Notes under the pieces: model-generated
Seen by the model: the letters and a program-made list of their open reading frames with translations, nothing else
What the model was told of the DNA's origin: nothing
Database searches by the model: none
DNA from: Chryseosolibacter sp044507775
GTDB lineage: Bacteria > Bacteroidota > Bacteroidia > Cytophagales > Cyclobacteriaceae
Length of the DNA: 64,000 bases
Reading direction: 5' to 3'
NCBI GenBank assembly: GCA_044507775.1
Contig: JBIQIY010000007.1
Coordinates: forward strand, 62,001 to 126,000
Shown: positions 34,021 through 42,398 of the stretch, one piece after another
Position numbering within the stretch: position 1 is the stretch's first letter
Layout of the letters: the number at the start of each line of letters is the position of its first letter
Made by a program: the position numbers and the translations under genes

Positions 34021-36453
34021 ATGCTCAAGAACTATCTCAAAGTAGCCTTCCGTTCCCTGCTTCGGAACAAACTCACTTCGTTCATCAACATTGCAGGTCT
34101 CGCACTCGCGATGACCTGTTGCCTGCTGATCGTTTTCTTTATACGCGACGAATCATCTTATGATCGTTATCATAGCAAAGCCGATCGCATCTACCGCGTC
34201 ACGCGTAATTTCCTCTCGCCGGATGGCTCAGTAAATCTTCACCTCGGACACGTTGCGCCTCCCTTTGGCCCGCTCCTGAAAAACGATTTCACCGATTTCG
34301 AACAAGTAGCCAGAACCTTACAGAGCAGACTGCTTATATCCGTACAAGAGAATGGCGAACAGAAGAAAGCTTTTAATGAAGCAAACTCATTCTTCGCCGA
34401 GCCGGAGATATTCGAGGTGTTTGATATTCCGGTTGTGCAGGGAAATGGGGTGAAGGCACTCTCTGAACCATTCCAGGTAATGATGTCCGAAAAAACCGCG
34501 AAGCGATATTTCGGTGATGAGCAGGCCATCGGAAAATCACTTCGCGTCGCGGATAACTTCGACGTAGCGGTGAGCGCAGTATTCAAAGACTTCCCCGCAC
34601 AATCGCATTGGCATCCCGACATCCTGCTGTCGTTCCCGACACTCAACGACTCAACGATCTACGGACGGGAAGGCCTCGAGACGAACTGGGGCAACAACGC
34701 ATTCTCCACTTATGTTCTGGTGAAGGAGCCCTTCGACGCGAAAAGAACGGCAAGCTTGTTTCCAGCGTTCCTCGATCGTCACATGGGAAGCGCGGATGAG
34801 CCAGAAGCCGCCAAGCCCTCAACCTGGACCAACCTCTTTCTTCAGAAGGTGACCGATATCCATTTGCATTCTCAACTCGATTCAGAAATAGAATCCAACG
34901 GCAACATCAACAACGTCTACATGATGGGTGTCGTGGGCGCCTTTATCATTTTGATCGCATGTTTCAATTTCATCAACCTATCCACGGCACGCGCAACAAA
35001 ACGCGCGAAGGAAGTTGGATTGCGAAAGGTTGTCGGAGCATTTCGCACCCAGTTGATCGGCCAATACCTCAGCGAATCCATTATGACCAGTTTTCTGTCT
35101 CTCATCCTGGCGCTCGGTCTTGCCACCATGACCATGCCCTGGCTGAATAACTTCACGGGAAAAAACCTTTCTATGGATTTGTGGCACAACAACATGGCGC
35201 TGTACGTCATCTTGTTGGCGTTGGGAATCGGCATTCTCGCGGGCGTCTATCCGGCATTTGTTATCTCGGCGTTCCGACCGGCGACTATCCTCAAGGGTCA
35301 ACAGGGAGCAACGCGCGGACGCGCGGGATTGAGGAAAGCACTCGTCGTGGTGCAATTCTCGATCAGCATCATCCTGATCATCGCCACGCTCGTAACATTT
35401 CGTCAGCTGCAATTTATCAACACACGCGACCTGGGTTATAACAAGGATCAGGTTGTGACTATGCGGTACTTCAATGAGATCTCTCCGGCATATGATGCGT
35501 TTTACAACGAGCTTTTGAAGCACTCTTCCATCCGGAATGCGGGCCGTTCGAGTCGCACGCCAACGGGCCGGCTGCTGGACTATCAGGGATCGGCGTACGT
35601 ACAGCAAGGTGACTCTCTCGCCATCACCGATGTAGTACTCAAAAACGTCGCCGTGGATCACGAGTTCTTCGACACCTACCAGATCCCGCTGGTCGCGGGA
35701 AGAAATTTTTCACGAGCGATAAAATCGGACGATTCCCTGGCGTTCATCCTAAACGAGGCCGCCGTCGCCATGATCGGCACGACGCCGGAAGGGATCCTCA
35801 CCAAAGATTTCAAGTATGGCGATGTCAAAGGAAGGGTGATCGGCGTTGTCCGCGATTTCCACTTCGAATCATTACACGAGTCCATTGTTCCGATGGTCTT
35901 TCATCGCTCGCCTTCCTACTCCAACATCTCCGTACAGGTCGAAGCCAGCCAGATGCAAGATGCCTTGTCGTACATAGAAAAAACATGGCGACAGTTTTTA
36001 CCGCACCGTCCTTTCGAATACAGCTTCCTGAGCATGCAGTACGATCAGCTGTATTCGGCGGAGCAGCGGCAGGGTCAACTGTTTGTTGTCTTTTCCGGTC
36101 TGGCGATCTTCATCGCAAGTCTCGGTTTATTTGGACTCGCGACGTTCAATACGCTGCAGCGAATAAAAGAGATCGGTATCCGGAAAGTTCTCGGCGCATC
36201 GGTCACAAACATCGTGCAACTATTGTCGCGCGAAATGGTAATGCTGATTGTTATCGCCAATGTGATTGCATGGCCAGTGGCGTGGTACTTCACCAATCAA
36301 TGGCTGGACACCTTTGCCTACCGCATTAACGGAAACATCCTGCTCTACTTCGGCGCGGCCGCGGCTGCGCTCATCATCGCATTGATTACAGTAGGATCGC
36401 AAACGATGAAGGCCGCGCTATCAAATCCGTCGGAGACGCTGCGAAATGAATAG
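34021..36453 (+). CDS. FtsX/MacB-type ABC transporter permease
   Basis: 810 aa. Four membrane helices at the family positions: one near the N-terminus (FINIAGLALAMTCCLLIVFF), then VVGAFIILIACFNFINLSTA with the coupling region RAKEVGLRKVVGAFRTQLI, and a second FtsX core near the C-terminus (RIKEIGIRKVLGASVTNIV). Two large periplasmic MacB_PCD domains lie between. This double-FtsX form is the common Bacteroidota permease of unknown substrate, working with a MacB-type ATPase encoded elsewhere (none is next to it). Probably antimicrobial peptide or lipoprotein-linked mechanotransmission, not proven. Confidence 0.92.
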   Translation: MLKNYLKVAFRSLLRNKLTSFINIAGLALAMTCCLLIVFFIRDESSYDRYHSKADRIYRVTRNFLSPDGSVNLHLGHVAPPFGPLLKNDFTDFEQVARTLQSRLLISVQENGEQKKAFNEANSFFAEPEIFEVFDIPVVQGNGVKALSEPFQVMMSEKTAKRYFGDEQAIGKSLRVADNFDVAVSAVFKDFPAQSHWHPDILLSFPTLNDSTIYGREGLETNWGNNAFSTYVLVKEPFDAKRTASLFPAFLDRHMGSADEPEAAKPSTWTNLFLQKVTDIHLHSQLDSEIESNGNINNVYMMGVVGAFIILIACFNFINLSTARATKRAKEVGLRKVVGAFRTQLIGQYLSESIMTSFLSLILALGLATMTMPWLNNFTGKNLSMDLWHNNMALYVILLALGIGILAGVYPAFVISAFRPATILKGQQGATRGRAGLRKALVVVQFSISIILIIATLVTFRQLQFINTRDLGYNKDQVVTMRYFNEISPAYDAFYNELLKHSSIRNAGRSSRTPTGRLLDYQGSAYVQQGDSLAITDVVLKNVAVDHEFFDTYQIPLVAGRNFSRAIKSDDSLAFILNEAAVAMIGTTPEGILTKDFKYGDVKGRVIGVVRDFHFESLHESIVPMVFHRSPSYSNISVQVEASQMQDALSYIEKTWRQFLPHRPFEYSFLSMQYDQLYSAEQRQGQLFVVFSGLAIFIASLGLFGLATFNTLQRIKEIGIRKVLGASVTNIVQLLSREMVMLIVIANVIAWPVAWYFTNQWLDTFAYRINGNILLYFGAAAAALIIALITVGSQTMKAALSNPSETLRNE

Positions 36454-36465
36454 GACGTTTTAATT

Positions 36466-37065
36466 TTATTTGCCTTCCAGGTTGTCTTCATGGGCGTCAC
36501 CGCCCAGGCTGTAGTTATTGTTTTCCTCGTCTTCCGAACCGATGGCTTCGTTCTCGTCATCGAGTTCGGAACCGGGGACGTCCAGGTCCTCCCCAGCCAT
36601 ATCGACAGGCCAGACGCGGTTCTTGAGGAGTTCCTCGTCTTCACCCATGTCGAGACTCAGATCTTTCGGGCCGAGGGCCTGCATGTCTTCTTCGGTGACA
36701 TCAGATTCGTTATTTGTTTCGTTGTCCTCATTGTCCTCGATATTTCGCGGGACAGGGTGTTCCATCGACGCATTATCGTTACGGTCCTCAATATCGTCAC
36801 CGCGGAATGCAGGCTCGTCCGTAATATCATTCGGGTTTGTCACAACGCGCTCATTTACGTTCAGGTTTTCCGTGCCAACAGCGCGCGAAAAATTCTCCAC
36901 ATCCATTCCTACGCGCCGTGTATTCATCCGGTTCATGATGTCGTCTTTTGCCGGGTATTCACCGGGGAGCTTCTTTTCACGGGGACTTTCTGACTTGTTA
37001 AGCCGATCATTGCGCTTGCGGTCTTCTTCTGTGGAGTCCGCGGTTCTGTTCTTTTTCGCTTTCAT
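36466..37065 (-). CDS. Acidic low-complexity cytoplasmic protein
   Basis: 199 aa. A basic N-terminus (KAKKNRTADSTEEDRKRND) leads into a long acidic, Asn/Asp/Glu-rich disordered chain. The C-terminal phrase GEDLDVPGSELDDENEAIGS, then DEENNNYSLGGD, recurs in Bacteroidota proteins I recognise by pattern but which have no assigned function. No membrane segment. It is convergent with the FtsX-type permease (12 nt apart) and heads a patch of small stress-type genes (37.2-39.0 kb). Confidence 0.75.
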   Translation of the reverse strand: MKAKKNRTADSTEEDRKRNDRLNKSESPREKKLPGEYPAKDDIMNRMNTRRVGMDVENFSRAVGTENLNVNERVVTNPNDITDEPAFRGDDIEDRNDNASMEHPVPRNIEDNEDNETNNESDVTEEDMQALGPKDLSLDMGEDEELLKNRVWPVDMAGEDLDVPGSELDDENEAIGSEDEENNNYSLGGDAHEDNLEGK

Positions 37066-37223
37066 GTGAGTATTTTTTTTGTGGGCGGGTGCCAGCGAGG
37101 AATGATCTCTCGTCCTGCTTTCAACAGGATCAAAAAAGTCATGCCTTTCGATAACAAGCGACTATAGCAGCAACAGAAGCCGGCATGGAATTGTTCTGAA
37201 AAGCGTAATAAACCGGAAGCAAC

Positions 37224-37586
37224 ATGAAGACATGGACTGCAACGATGGTCACCTGCTTGCTGTTCGCCAGTATTTCGCTATTGGCCCAGAATCCAGTGCC
37301 GGATTCAGACACCACCTCCGCTCCGATCAAGCAAGGCGATCCGGCGCTCAAGACGCTGCCGCCAAGACTTGATTACACGGAAGACCTGAAGCACATTTCA
37401 GCGGAAGAGCTTCCGCTGAAAGTACGTCAGACCCTTGACAGCGACTCTGAATTTGACCCCTGGCATGACGCGGTGTTCTATCACGACCGCAACAAGGATG
37501 AATATATAGTAGAGCTCACCCGGGAGGGAAGGGTCACGTCCTACCGTTTTAACAACGAAGGACAGCCGATCAAGAAAGAAAAGTAG
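37224..37586 (+). CDS. Small secreted protein of unknown function
   Basis: 120 aa. Signal peptide (KTWTATMVTCLLFASISLLA, cleavage after AQ). The mature part has a compact charged domain (EDLKHISAEELPLKVRQTLD, then AVFYHDRNKDEYIVELTREG) that resembles the PepSY-like fold of small periplasmic proteins in its beta-alpha pattern, but no diagnostic motif is present. Start ATG at 37224. No RBS. Monocistronic. Confidence 0.65.
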   Translation: MKTWTATMVTCLLFASISLLAQNPVPDSDTTSAPIKQGDPALKTLPPRLDYTEDLKHISAEELPLKVRQTLDSDSEFDPWHDAVFYHDRNKDEYIVELTREGRVTSYRFNNEGQPIKKEK

Positions 37587-37747
37587 GCAGCGTTACGTAG
37601 ACAACACTCTACAGTTGGCGGATACCAGCGTCTGTGGGGCATTGGTATGAAGATTTGAAAGGGCTAACGAGATACAGGCAACTCCTGTATCACCGGCAGG
37701 TGGGGAAGCCGGCAATTTCCTCGATCATTAATTTTAACCAATACTAT

Positions 37748-37915
37748 ATGTTACGCTGGGCAGTAATTTTCTTTATTATCGCGATCATCGCAGCCATTTT
37801 TGGGTTTGGTGGTATTGCGGCAGGGGCTGCTTCCATTGCGAAGGTCTTGTTCTTTATCTTCCTCGCGCTCTTTGTCATCACAATACTTTTTGGAGCAAGC
37901 TTGTTCAAGAAGTGA
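37748..37915 (+). CDS. DUF1328 small membrane protein
   Basis: 55 aa from the ATG at 37748 (MLRWAVIFFIIAIIAAIFGF); a frame reaching back to 37634 has no support. It has two membrane helices with the family phrase GFGGIAAGAASIAKVLFFIF between and within them. DUF1328 (YtjA-type) proteins are small inner-membrane proteins linked to stress in many Proteobacteria and Bacteroidota. A strong terminator follows at 37930. Function unknown. Confidence 0.88.
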   Translation: MLRWAVIFFIIAIIAAIFGFGGIAAGAASIAKVLFFIFLALFVITILFGASLFKK

Positions 37916-37929
37916 CGATGCCGAGGGAA

Positions 37930-37967
37930 AAAGTAAGGGCGACCTGTCGTCCTTACTTTAATCTTTT
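37930..37967 (+). terminator. Rho-independent terminator after the DUF1328 gene
   Basis: A 14-bp stem with one G-T pair (A37930-C37943 with G37946-T37959) and a tight loop is followed by AATCTTTTTAT. It separates the DUF1328 gene from the SDR gene 26 nt downstream. Confidence 0.8.
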
Positions 37968-37993
37968 TATTGCAACCCACGCACTCCCGCGAT

Positions 37994-39037
37994 ATGAAAA
38001 CTTCCAGTAATTCGCAATCAGGCATCAGCACCACGTTAGCGTGGGCCGCGACCGGCGTGGGCCTGTTCCTCGTCGCTCACGCTGTCATCAGGGAACTTAC
38101 AAAATTCGATTTTGCCGGAAAGGTCGTCGTTATAACGGGAGGATCCCGCGGCTTCGGACTTATTCTCGCCAGACATCTCGGAGCAAGAGGTGCCAGGCTC
38201 GCGATCTGCGCCCGATCTGCTGATGACCTGGAACTCGCCCGCCAGGAGCTTGACGCGAACGGCGTGCAGGTAATGGCGATGACGGTCGATGTTACGGAAA
38301 ACGAGGAAGTCAAGGCGATGATTCGCGATGTGATACGACACTACGGCAAGATCGACGTGCTGGTTAACAACGCGGGTATCATACAGGTTGGACCGCAGCA
38401 CTTGATGCAACCCGAGGATTATGAGTTGGCCATGCGTACAAACTTCTGGGCGCAACTCTACGCAATACAGGCAATCATTCCGCATTTTATCGAACGCGGT
38501 GGCGGAAGGATCGTTAACATTACCTCCATAGGCGGTAAAATCGCTCTGCCTCATCTCTTACCCTACACGGCGAGCAAGTTTGCAGCAGTCGGGCTATCGG
38601 AAGGGATGCACGCAGAATTAAGAAGACACAATATCCATGTGACCACCGTTATTCCAAACCTGATGCGGACGGGAAGTCCGGTGCGCGCCGATATAAAAGG
38701 TGATCACCAGAAAGAATACGCATGGTTCAAGCACGCAGACTCTAATCCGCTACTCAGTCAGAATCCGGACAACACAGCCAGGAGAATCATAGAAGGCATT
38801 CAATACGGCGAATCGGAGATAACGTTGTCACTAACCGGCAAGGTCGCATCTTTCGTCAAAGGGATTGCTCCGCGCTGGGTAAATTTCATGATGAGCCTTG
38901 CAAACCAGGTATTGCCGGATGCCGTCACGGGCAACGGGCAGTGGACAATGAAGGGATGGCAGGCCGAATCAAAGTTGTCACACGGGCCGATCTCGGATCT
39001 AACCAATAAGGCAGCGGCCAGAAATAATGAAATCTGA
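37994..39037 (+). CDS. Short-chain dehydrogenase/reductase with an N-terminal membrane helix
   Basis: 347 aa from the ATG at 37994 (a TTG at 37970 adds 8 residues). A membrane helix at about residues 11-33 (TLAWAATGVGLFLVAHAVI) precedes a classical SDR domain: cofactor motif TGGSRGFG, acidic ARSADD, NNAG, Ser of TSIGG, and catalytic YTASK. The C-terminal 110 residues are an extension without known motif. Cofactor preference (Arg in ICARS) points to NADP(H), substrate unknown. The membrane anchor is unusual for a bacterial SDR. Convergent with the aspartoacylase gene 31 nt away. Confidence 0.9.
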   Translation: MKTSSNSQSGISTTLAWAATGVGLFLVAHAVIRELTKFDFAGKVVVITGGSRGFGLILARHLGARGARLAICARSADDLELARQELDANGVQVMAMTVDVTENEEVKAMIRDVIRHYGKIDVLVNNAGIIQVGPQHLMQPEDYELAMRTNFWAQLYAIQAIIPHFIERGGGRIVNITSIGGKIALPHLLPYTASKFAAVGLSEGMHAELRRHNIHVTTVIPNLMRTGSPVRADIKGDHQKEYAWFKHADSNPLLSQNPDNTARRIIEGIQYGESEITLSLTGKVASFVKGIAPRWVNFMMSLANQVLPDAVTGNGQWTMKGWQAESKLSHGPISDLTNKAAARNNEI

Positions 39038-39068
39038 AACCTCGAAAATTGAATTCTCAAGTTTCGAA

Positions 39069-40031
39069 TCACGCATTCAACCTGCAGTAATTATCCATTC
39101 CCAAATGGATAAGCGCATCCCCCGCGTTGATAACCGGGCCATTATTTAATCCGATGACATAGCCGGTTTGGGTAGCTTTGATCTCTTCCCGGAATTCGCC
39201 GAAAGGATCGGTGATCGTGCCGACCCATTCCCCGCGGTGTACAAGCTGACCGCTCTGGATGTTAGGCTGAAAGAGTCCCGCGTGCTTTGCGCGGATCCAG
39301 GCCGTGCTCCAGATGATACGCGTCGGTTCCTCCGGTTCCGGAGCGGTGTCGATCATGTTCAGAAATTTCATCAGGCGCAACGTGCCAGCGACCCCCTCTT
39401 CAATGGCGTGAGGATCGAACCGGAGTGATTCCCCACCTTCATACACAATGATCTTCTTACCTTTTCGCGAGGCTTCCTTCCGGAGAGAGTTCGGCCGAAA
39501 GGGCATATCGATTGTAAATGGAGCGGAGAATGCTGTTGCGAGTTCGAGGTTGCGGTCATTCCGCAGCAGGGCGCGAACCTGCGGATAGTTTGCGCGCATA
39601 GAGCCGCCCGTGTGGAAGTCGATGCCGCAGTCGATGAACGGGATCACCTCATGCATCAAATGATAAGCGACACGGCTGGCCAGCGATCCTGTTTTTTTTC
39701 CGGGGAAGGAACGGTTGACATCCTTGCCATCCGGTACTTCACGGGAGTAGTTCAGGAAGCCGTAGACATTGATCACCGGCATGCAGACAACCGTACCGCG
39801 CTTCACCTTGTGCAACCCGCGGTCGAGGATGCGCCGAACAACCTCCATGCCGTTGAGTTCGTCGCCGTGCATGCCCGCGATGAGCGCCAGTGTCGGTCCA
39901 TCCTCGGGCGCACGTGAAACGTAGATAGGCGTGTCGATCAGCGTATGCGACGGCAGCCGCGCGATATTAATATTGATCTCCCTGAATTCCCCTGGCTGTA
40001 TCTCCTGGCTTGCGATGGTGACCTTTTTCAA
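39069..40031 (-). CDS. Succinylglutamate desuccinylase/aspartoacylase-family protein
   Basis: 320 aa; the only long start is a TTG at 40031, with no in-frame ATG near it. Zn-carboxypeptidase (M14-like) motifs are present: GMHGDELNG (His, Glu ligands), the DVNRSFPG basic stretch and DFHTGG (His ligand). The C-terminal 90 residues form a beta domain (RGEWVGTITDPFGEFREEI). Members hydrolyse N-acyl amino acids or C-terminal Glu chains. It lies 250 nt downstream of rimK in the same direction, and related genes often accompany RimK-type ligases, so it may trim glutamate tails; this is inference. Confidence 0.88.
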   Translation of the reverse strand: MKKVTIASQEIQPGEFREININIARLPSHTLIDTPIYVSRAPEDGPTLALIAGMHGDELNGMEVVRRILDRGLHKVKRGTVVCMPVINVYGFLNYSREVPDGKDVNRSFPGKKTGSLASRVAYHLMHEVIPFIDCGIDFHTGGSMRANYPQVRALLRNDRNLELATAFSAPFTIDMPFRPNSLRKEASRKGKKIIVYEGGESLRFDPHAIEEGVAGTLRLMKFLNMIDTAPEPEEPTRIIWSTAWIRAKHAGLFQPNIQSGQLVHRGEWVGTITDPFGEFREEIKATQTGYVIGLNNGPVINAGDALIHLGMDNYCRLNA

Positions 40032-40232
40032 GATTAGGAATTAGTACTCGGAAATAGAATTAGTCCACGTGTTAGGAAAGAGGAAATTTAGGGAATTAGA
40101 GCTTCCGAAAAAAGCTTCGTGATTTGGTGGCAAGTAGTCCTATTCCGGCCAAGTACCTTTTCCAGTTGCCTGTGCAAAACAGCAGTCCCTTTCAAACCGC
40201 TGAAACAAGCAATTTTCTGAATTCAAGAAAAC

Positions 40233-40265
40233 CTTCGTGTCTTAGTGTCTTCGTGTCTTGGTGCT
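40233..40265. repeat. CTTNGTGT octamer tandem repeat
   Basis: CTTCGTGT, CTTAGTGT, CTTCGTGT, CTTGGTGC in direct order (40233-40264), right after the rimK stop region (40281) on the downstream side. Such sequences are common between genes in Bacteroidota. A degenerate copy is at 32264-32288. Confidence 0.8.
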
Positions 40266-40280
40266 AAGATCCCGGCACGA

Positions 40281-41189
40281 TCAGGCGTTGACCTTATCTT
40301 TCTGAATCTTGTGCTTCCCTGCGAATTTTTCTACAAACTCGAATATCCTTCCGGCGATATCGACTTTGGTGGCTCCTTCGATCCCCTCCAGACCCGGCGA
40401 CGAATTCACCTCGAGGATCAGCGGACCGCGATTAGAGGGAAGCATGTCAACGCCTGCGACACCCAGCCCCATTTTCTTTGCAGCAGTTATCGCCGCGGCC
40501 TTCTCCTGTTTTGAAAGCTTTACAACGGTAGCAGTACCGCCCCGATGCAAGTTGGATCGGAATTCGCCCTCTTTCGCCTGCCTCCGCATTGCGCCAACAA
40601 CCTCACCGTTGACAACAAAAGCGCGGATGTCGGCGCCTTTTGCTTCTTTTATGAATTCCTGGATAATGATCCGCGCATGAATACCGTGAAACGCCTCGAC
40701 GATTGACTTTGCGACCTTTTTGCTCTCCGCCATAACGACCCCCAGCCCCTGCGTTCCTTCCAGTAGTTTGATCACAACCGGTGCTCCGCCGACAGCCTCC
40801 ACAATTCCTTCTGTATCGCGTGAATAATCCATGAAAATAGTCTTCGGCAGTCCGAGTCCGGCGCGCGACAGGATTTGCAAGCTCCGCAGCTTGTCGCGTG
40901 AGCGGATGAGCGCCTGCGATTCAACCGCTGTAAATACCTTCATCATTTCAAACTGTCGGATGACGGCCGCACCATAAAAGGTAACGGATGCCCCAATCCT
41001 GGGGATGATCGCATCAAAATAATCCAGGCGCTTTCCGTTGTATAAGACCATCGGATTCCTCTTCTCTATAAAGAGCACGCACTTCATGTGGTCAATTATC
41101 TCCACGTGATGTCCCCTTTTTTCTCCGGCCTCCTTCAAGCGCTTCGTAGAATAAAGTTTCGGGTCTCTGGAGAGGATCGCGATATTCAT
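40281..41189 (-). CDS. rimK: RimK-type ATP-grasp ligase (ribosomal protein S6 glutamylation family)
   Basis: 302 aa, usual RimK length. N-terminal pre-ATP-grasp domain with DYFDAIIPRIGASVTFYGAA, then ATP-grasp parts: VIKLLEGTQGLGVVMAES (P-loop-like), IIQEFIKEAKGADIRAFVVN, and the Mg-binding GVDMLPSNRGPLILEVNSSP. RimK adds glutamates to the C-terminus of ribosomal protein S6, and relatives act on other substrates. It follows the retropepsin-like protease gene by 17 nt, an arrangement shared with the rim genes of Proteobacteria, where the protease (RimB) is the partner. Confidence 0.92.
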   Translation of the reverse strand: MNIAILSRDPKLYSTKRLKEAGEKRGHHVEIIDHMKCVLFIEKRNPMVLYNGKRLDYFDAIIPRIGASVTFYGAAVIRQFEMMKVFTAVESQALIRSRDKLRSLQILSRAGLGLPKTIFMDYSRDTEGIVEAVGGAPVVIKLLEGTQGLGVVMAESKKVAKSIVEAFHGIHARIIIQEFIKEAKGADIRAFVVNGEVVGAMRRQAKEGEFRSNLHRGGTATVVKLSKQEKAAAITAAKKMGLGVAGVDMLPSNRGPLILEVNSSPGLEGIEGATKVDIAGRIFEFVEKFAGKHKIQKDKVNA

Positions 41190-41206
41190 AAATGGAAATA
41201 AGTCAA

Positions 41207-41656
41207 TTAACGATTTTTCGATCGAAGGGCTATGCGGTTCTTGCGCTTTGCCTTAACGGAAACATTCTTTTTAGTTACATCGATCAGAAACCGGTTGCGT
41301 AAAATCTTACGCCCGATCAAAATGGGAAATTTAAGCGAGCCGCGATTACTCAACGAAAACTCCGTCGTAATCACTTCTCCGGAAATTGCGATTGAGGTAA
41401 CAATCACAAACCTCTTCTCAACCTCCCCGAAAGAATTCTTGATGTCTCGCTTTTCAAACTGATCAAACGTAAACTTCATCCCCGTGAATTCCGGATGTTC
41501 TTCATCCAGCAGAATGAATTCCAGTTTGCCGTCAACCACTTCCGCCCGGTGGCAATGAAGACTGCACGTATAGGCCCCCGTATCGATCTTTGCATGAATA
41601 TTGTTTAACCCGAGCTGCGGAAGGTCTACCCGGTCATATCTTCCAAGGATCTGCAT
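41207..41656 (-). CDS. Retropepsin-like protease (RimB/Zn_protease family)
   Basis: 149 aa from the ATG at 41656 (MQILGRYDRVDLPQLGLNNI); a frame to 41713 crosses the terminator at 41682-41706 and is rejected. The aspartic-protease-like motif is AKIDTGAYTCSLH (DTG, Asp at about residue 24), and the C-terminal LIGRKILRNRFLIDVTKKNV is the second family mark. The family was first labelled ATP-dependent zinc protease; structures make it retropepsin-like. It is encoded 17 nt before rimK and likely modulates or trims glutamate tails. Monodomain, no signal peptide. Confidence 0.88.
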   Translation of the reverse strand: MQILGRYDRVDLPQLGLNNIHAKIDTGAYTCSLHCHRAEVVDGKLEFILLDEEHPEFTGMKFTFDQFEKRDIKNSFGEVEKRFVIVTSIAISGEVITTEFSLSNRGSLKFPILIGRKILRNRFLIDVTKKNVSVKAKRKNRIALRSKNR

Positions 41657-41681
41657 GCAGGAATTTTGATCAATATAAAAT

Positions 41682-41706
41682 AAAAAAGCCCTGCCAAGAC
41701 AGGGCT
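41682..41706 (-). terminator. Rho-independent terminator of the DUF2911 gene
   Basis: Minus-strand stem AGCCCTG / CAGGGCT (7 bp, 6-nt loop) followed by TTTTTTATTTTA. It lies between the DUF2911 gene and the retropepsin-like gene, so the rim operon starts a new transcript at about 41660-41680. Confidence 0.88.
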
Positions 41707-41729
41707 CATTCAATATATTTTTTCGCAGA

Positions 41730-42242
41730 TCAGGACTTGACCTTAAAAGCCACTTCCGTGTTCTCCCACCTTAAACTGATTCGATCTTTTTCCGGAGCGA
41801 TCGTAAAAGTTTCCACAAAATTGTCCAGTTTTTTGGGTTTCACATTAACCCGCAGAACATCGTCTTTTTCGTCGTAATTGGATGCGCCCGACTGGTTGTA
41901 GTTCTTGTTGATGATAATCGTCCACTCATTCTCATTGGGAATGGTGAAAAGCGCATATTTCCCGGCCGGAAGATTTTTGCCTTCAATTTTTACCGGCTTT
42001 TTGAACTCAATGGTCGTTGCCGCATTGGCGCCCGTTCTCCAGACCTTTCCATAGGGATCCTGTCCACCGATCATTTTCCTTCCCCGAGCTGAGGGACGGC
42101 AGTAAACGATCTCCGTATCCACACCGGACACTTTTCCTTTTACCGTTTCTTTCGGACTCAAAGGCTTTTCCTGCGCATCGGTTTCCAGGGTCAGGAGGCT
42201 GAGGCAACAGAGCATCAAAAGCAAATTGAACTTTTTCATCAT
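41730..42242 (-). CDS. DUF2911 secreted protein
   Basis: 170 aa with a signal peptide (KKFNLLLMLCCLSLLTLETD, cleaved after AQ). The rest is DUF2911, with YCRPSARGRKMIGGQDPYGK, WRTGANAATTIEFKKPV and GKYALFTIPNENEWTIIINK, all typical. The domain is found mainly in Bacteroidota secreted proteins and has no known activity. It is followed by a terminator and stands alone between ffh and the rim operon. Confidence 0.9.
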   Translation of the reverse strand: MMKKFNLLLMLCCLSLLTLETDAQEKPLSPKETVKGKVSGVDTEIVYCRPSARGRKMIGGQDPYGKVWRTGANAATTIEFKKPVKIEGKNLPAGKYALFTIPNENEWTIIINKNYNQSGASNYDEKDDVLRVNVKPKKLDNFVETFTIAPEKDRISLRWENTEVAFKVKS

Positions 42243-42266
42243 ATAATCTGGGTTTTGTTTTTCAGT

Positions 42267-42296
42267 AAAAAGCCCCCCGAATTCGGTCCGGAGGGC
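42267..42296 (-). terminator. Rho-independent terminator downstream of ffh
   Basis: Minus-strand stem GCCCTCCG / CGGGGGGC (8 bp with one G-T) and a 9-nt loop, followed by TTTTTACTG. It lies about 100 nt after the ffh stop. Confidence 0.8.
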
Positions 42297-42398
42297 GTTT
42301 TATGTGGATAATAAATTACCTGTAAACTTATGTTAGAACGCTGGACGCCCCCCAAAGGTTTGACTGATCAACCTGAATTTTGACCGCTTAAAAAACTT

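Noticed and set aside
36490..37069. Two rightward open frames (167 and 183 codons) opposite the acidic protein
   Set aside because: They mirror the acidic codons as Ser/Phe/Val-rich runs; the leftward frame has the conserved acidic end and a proper start.
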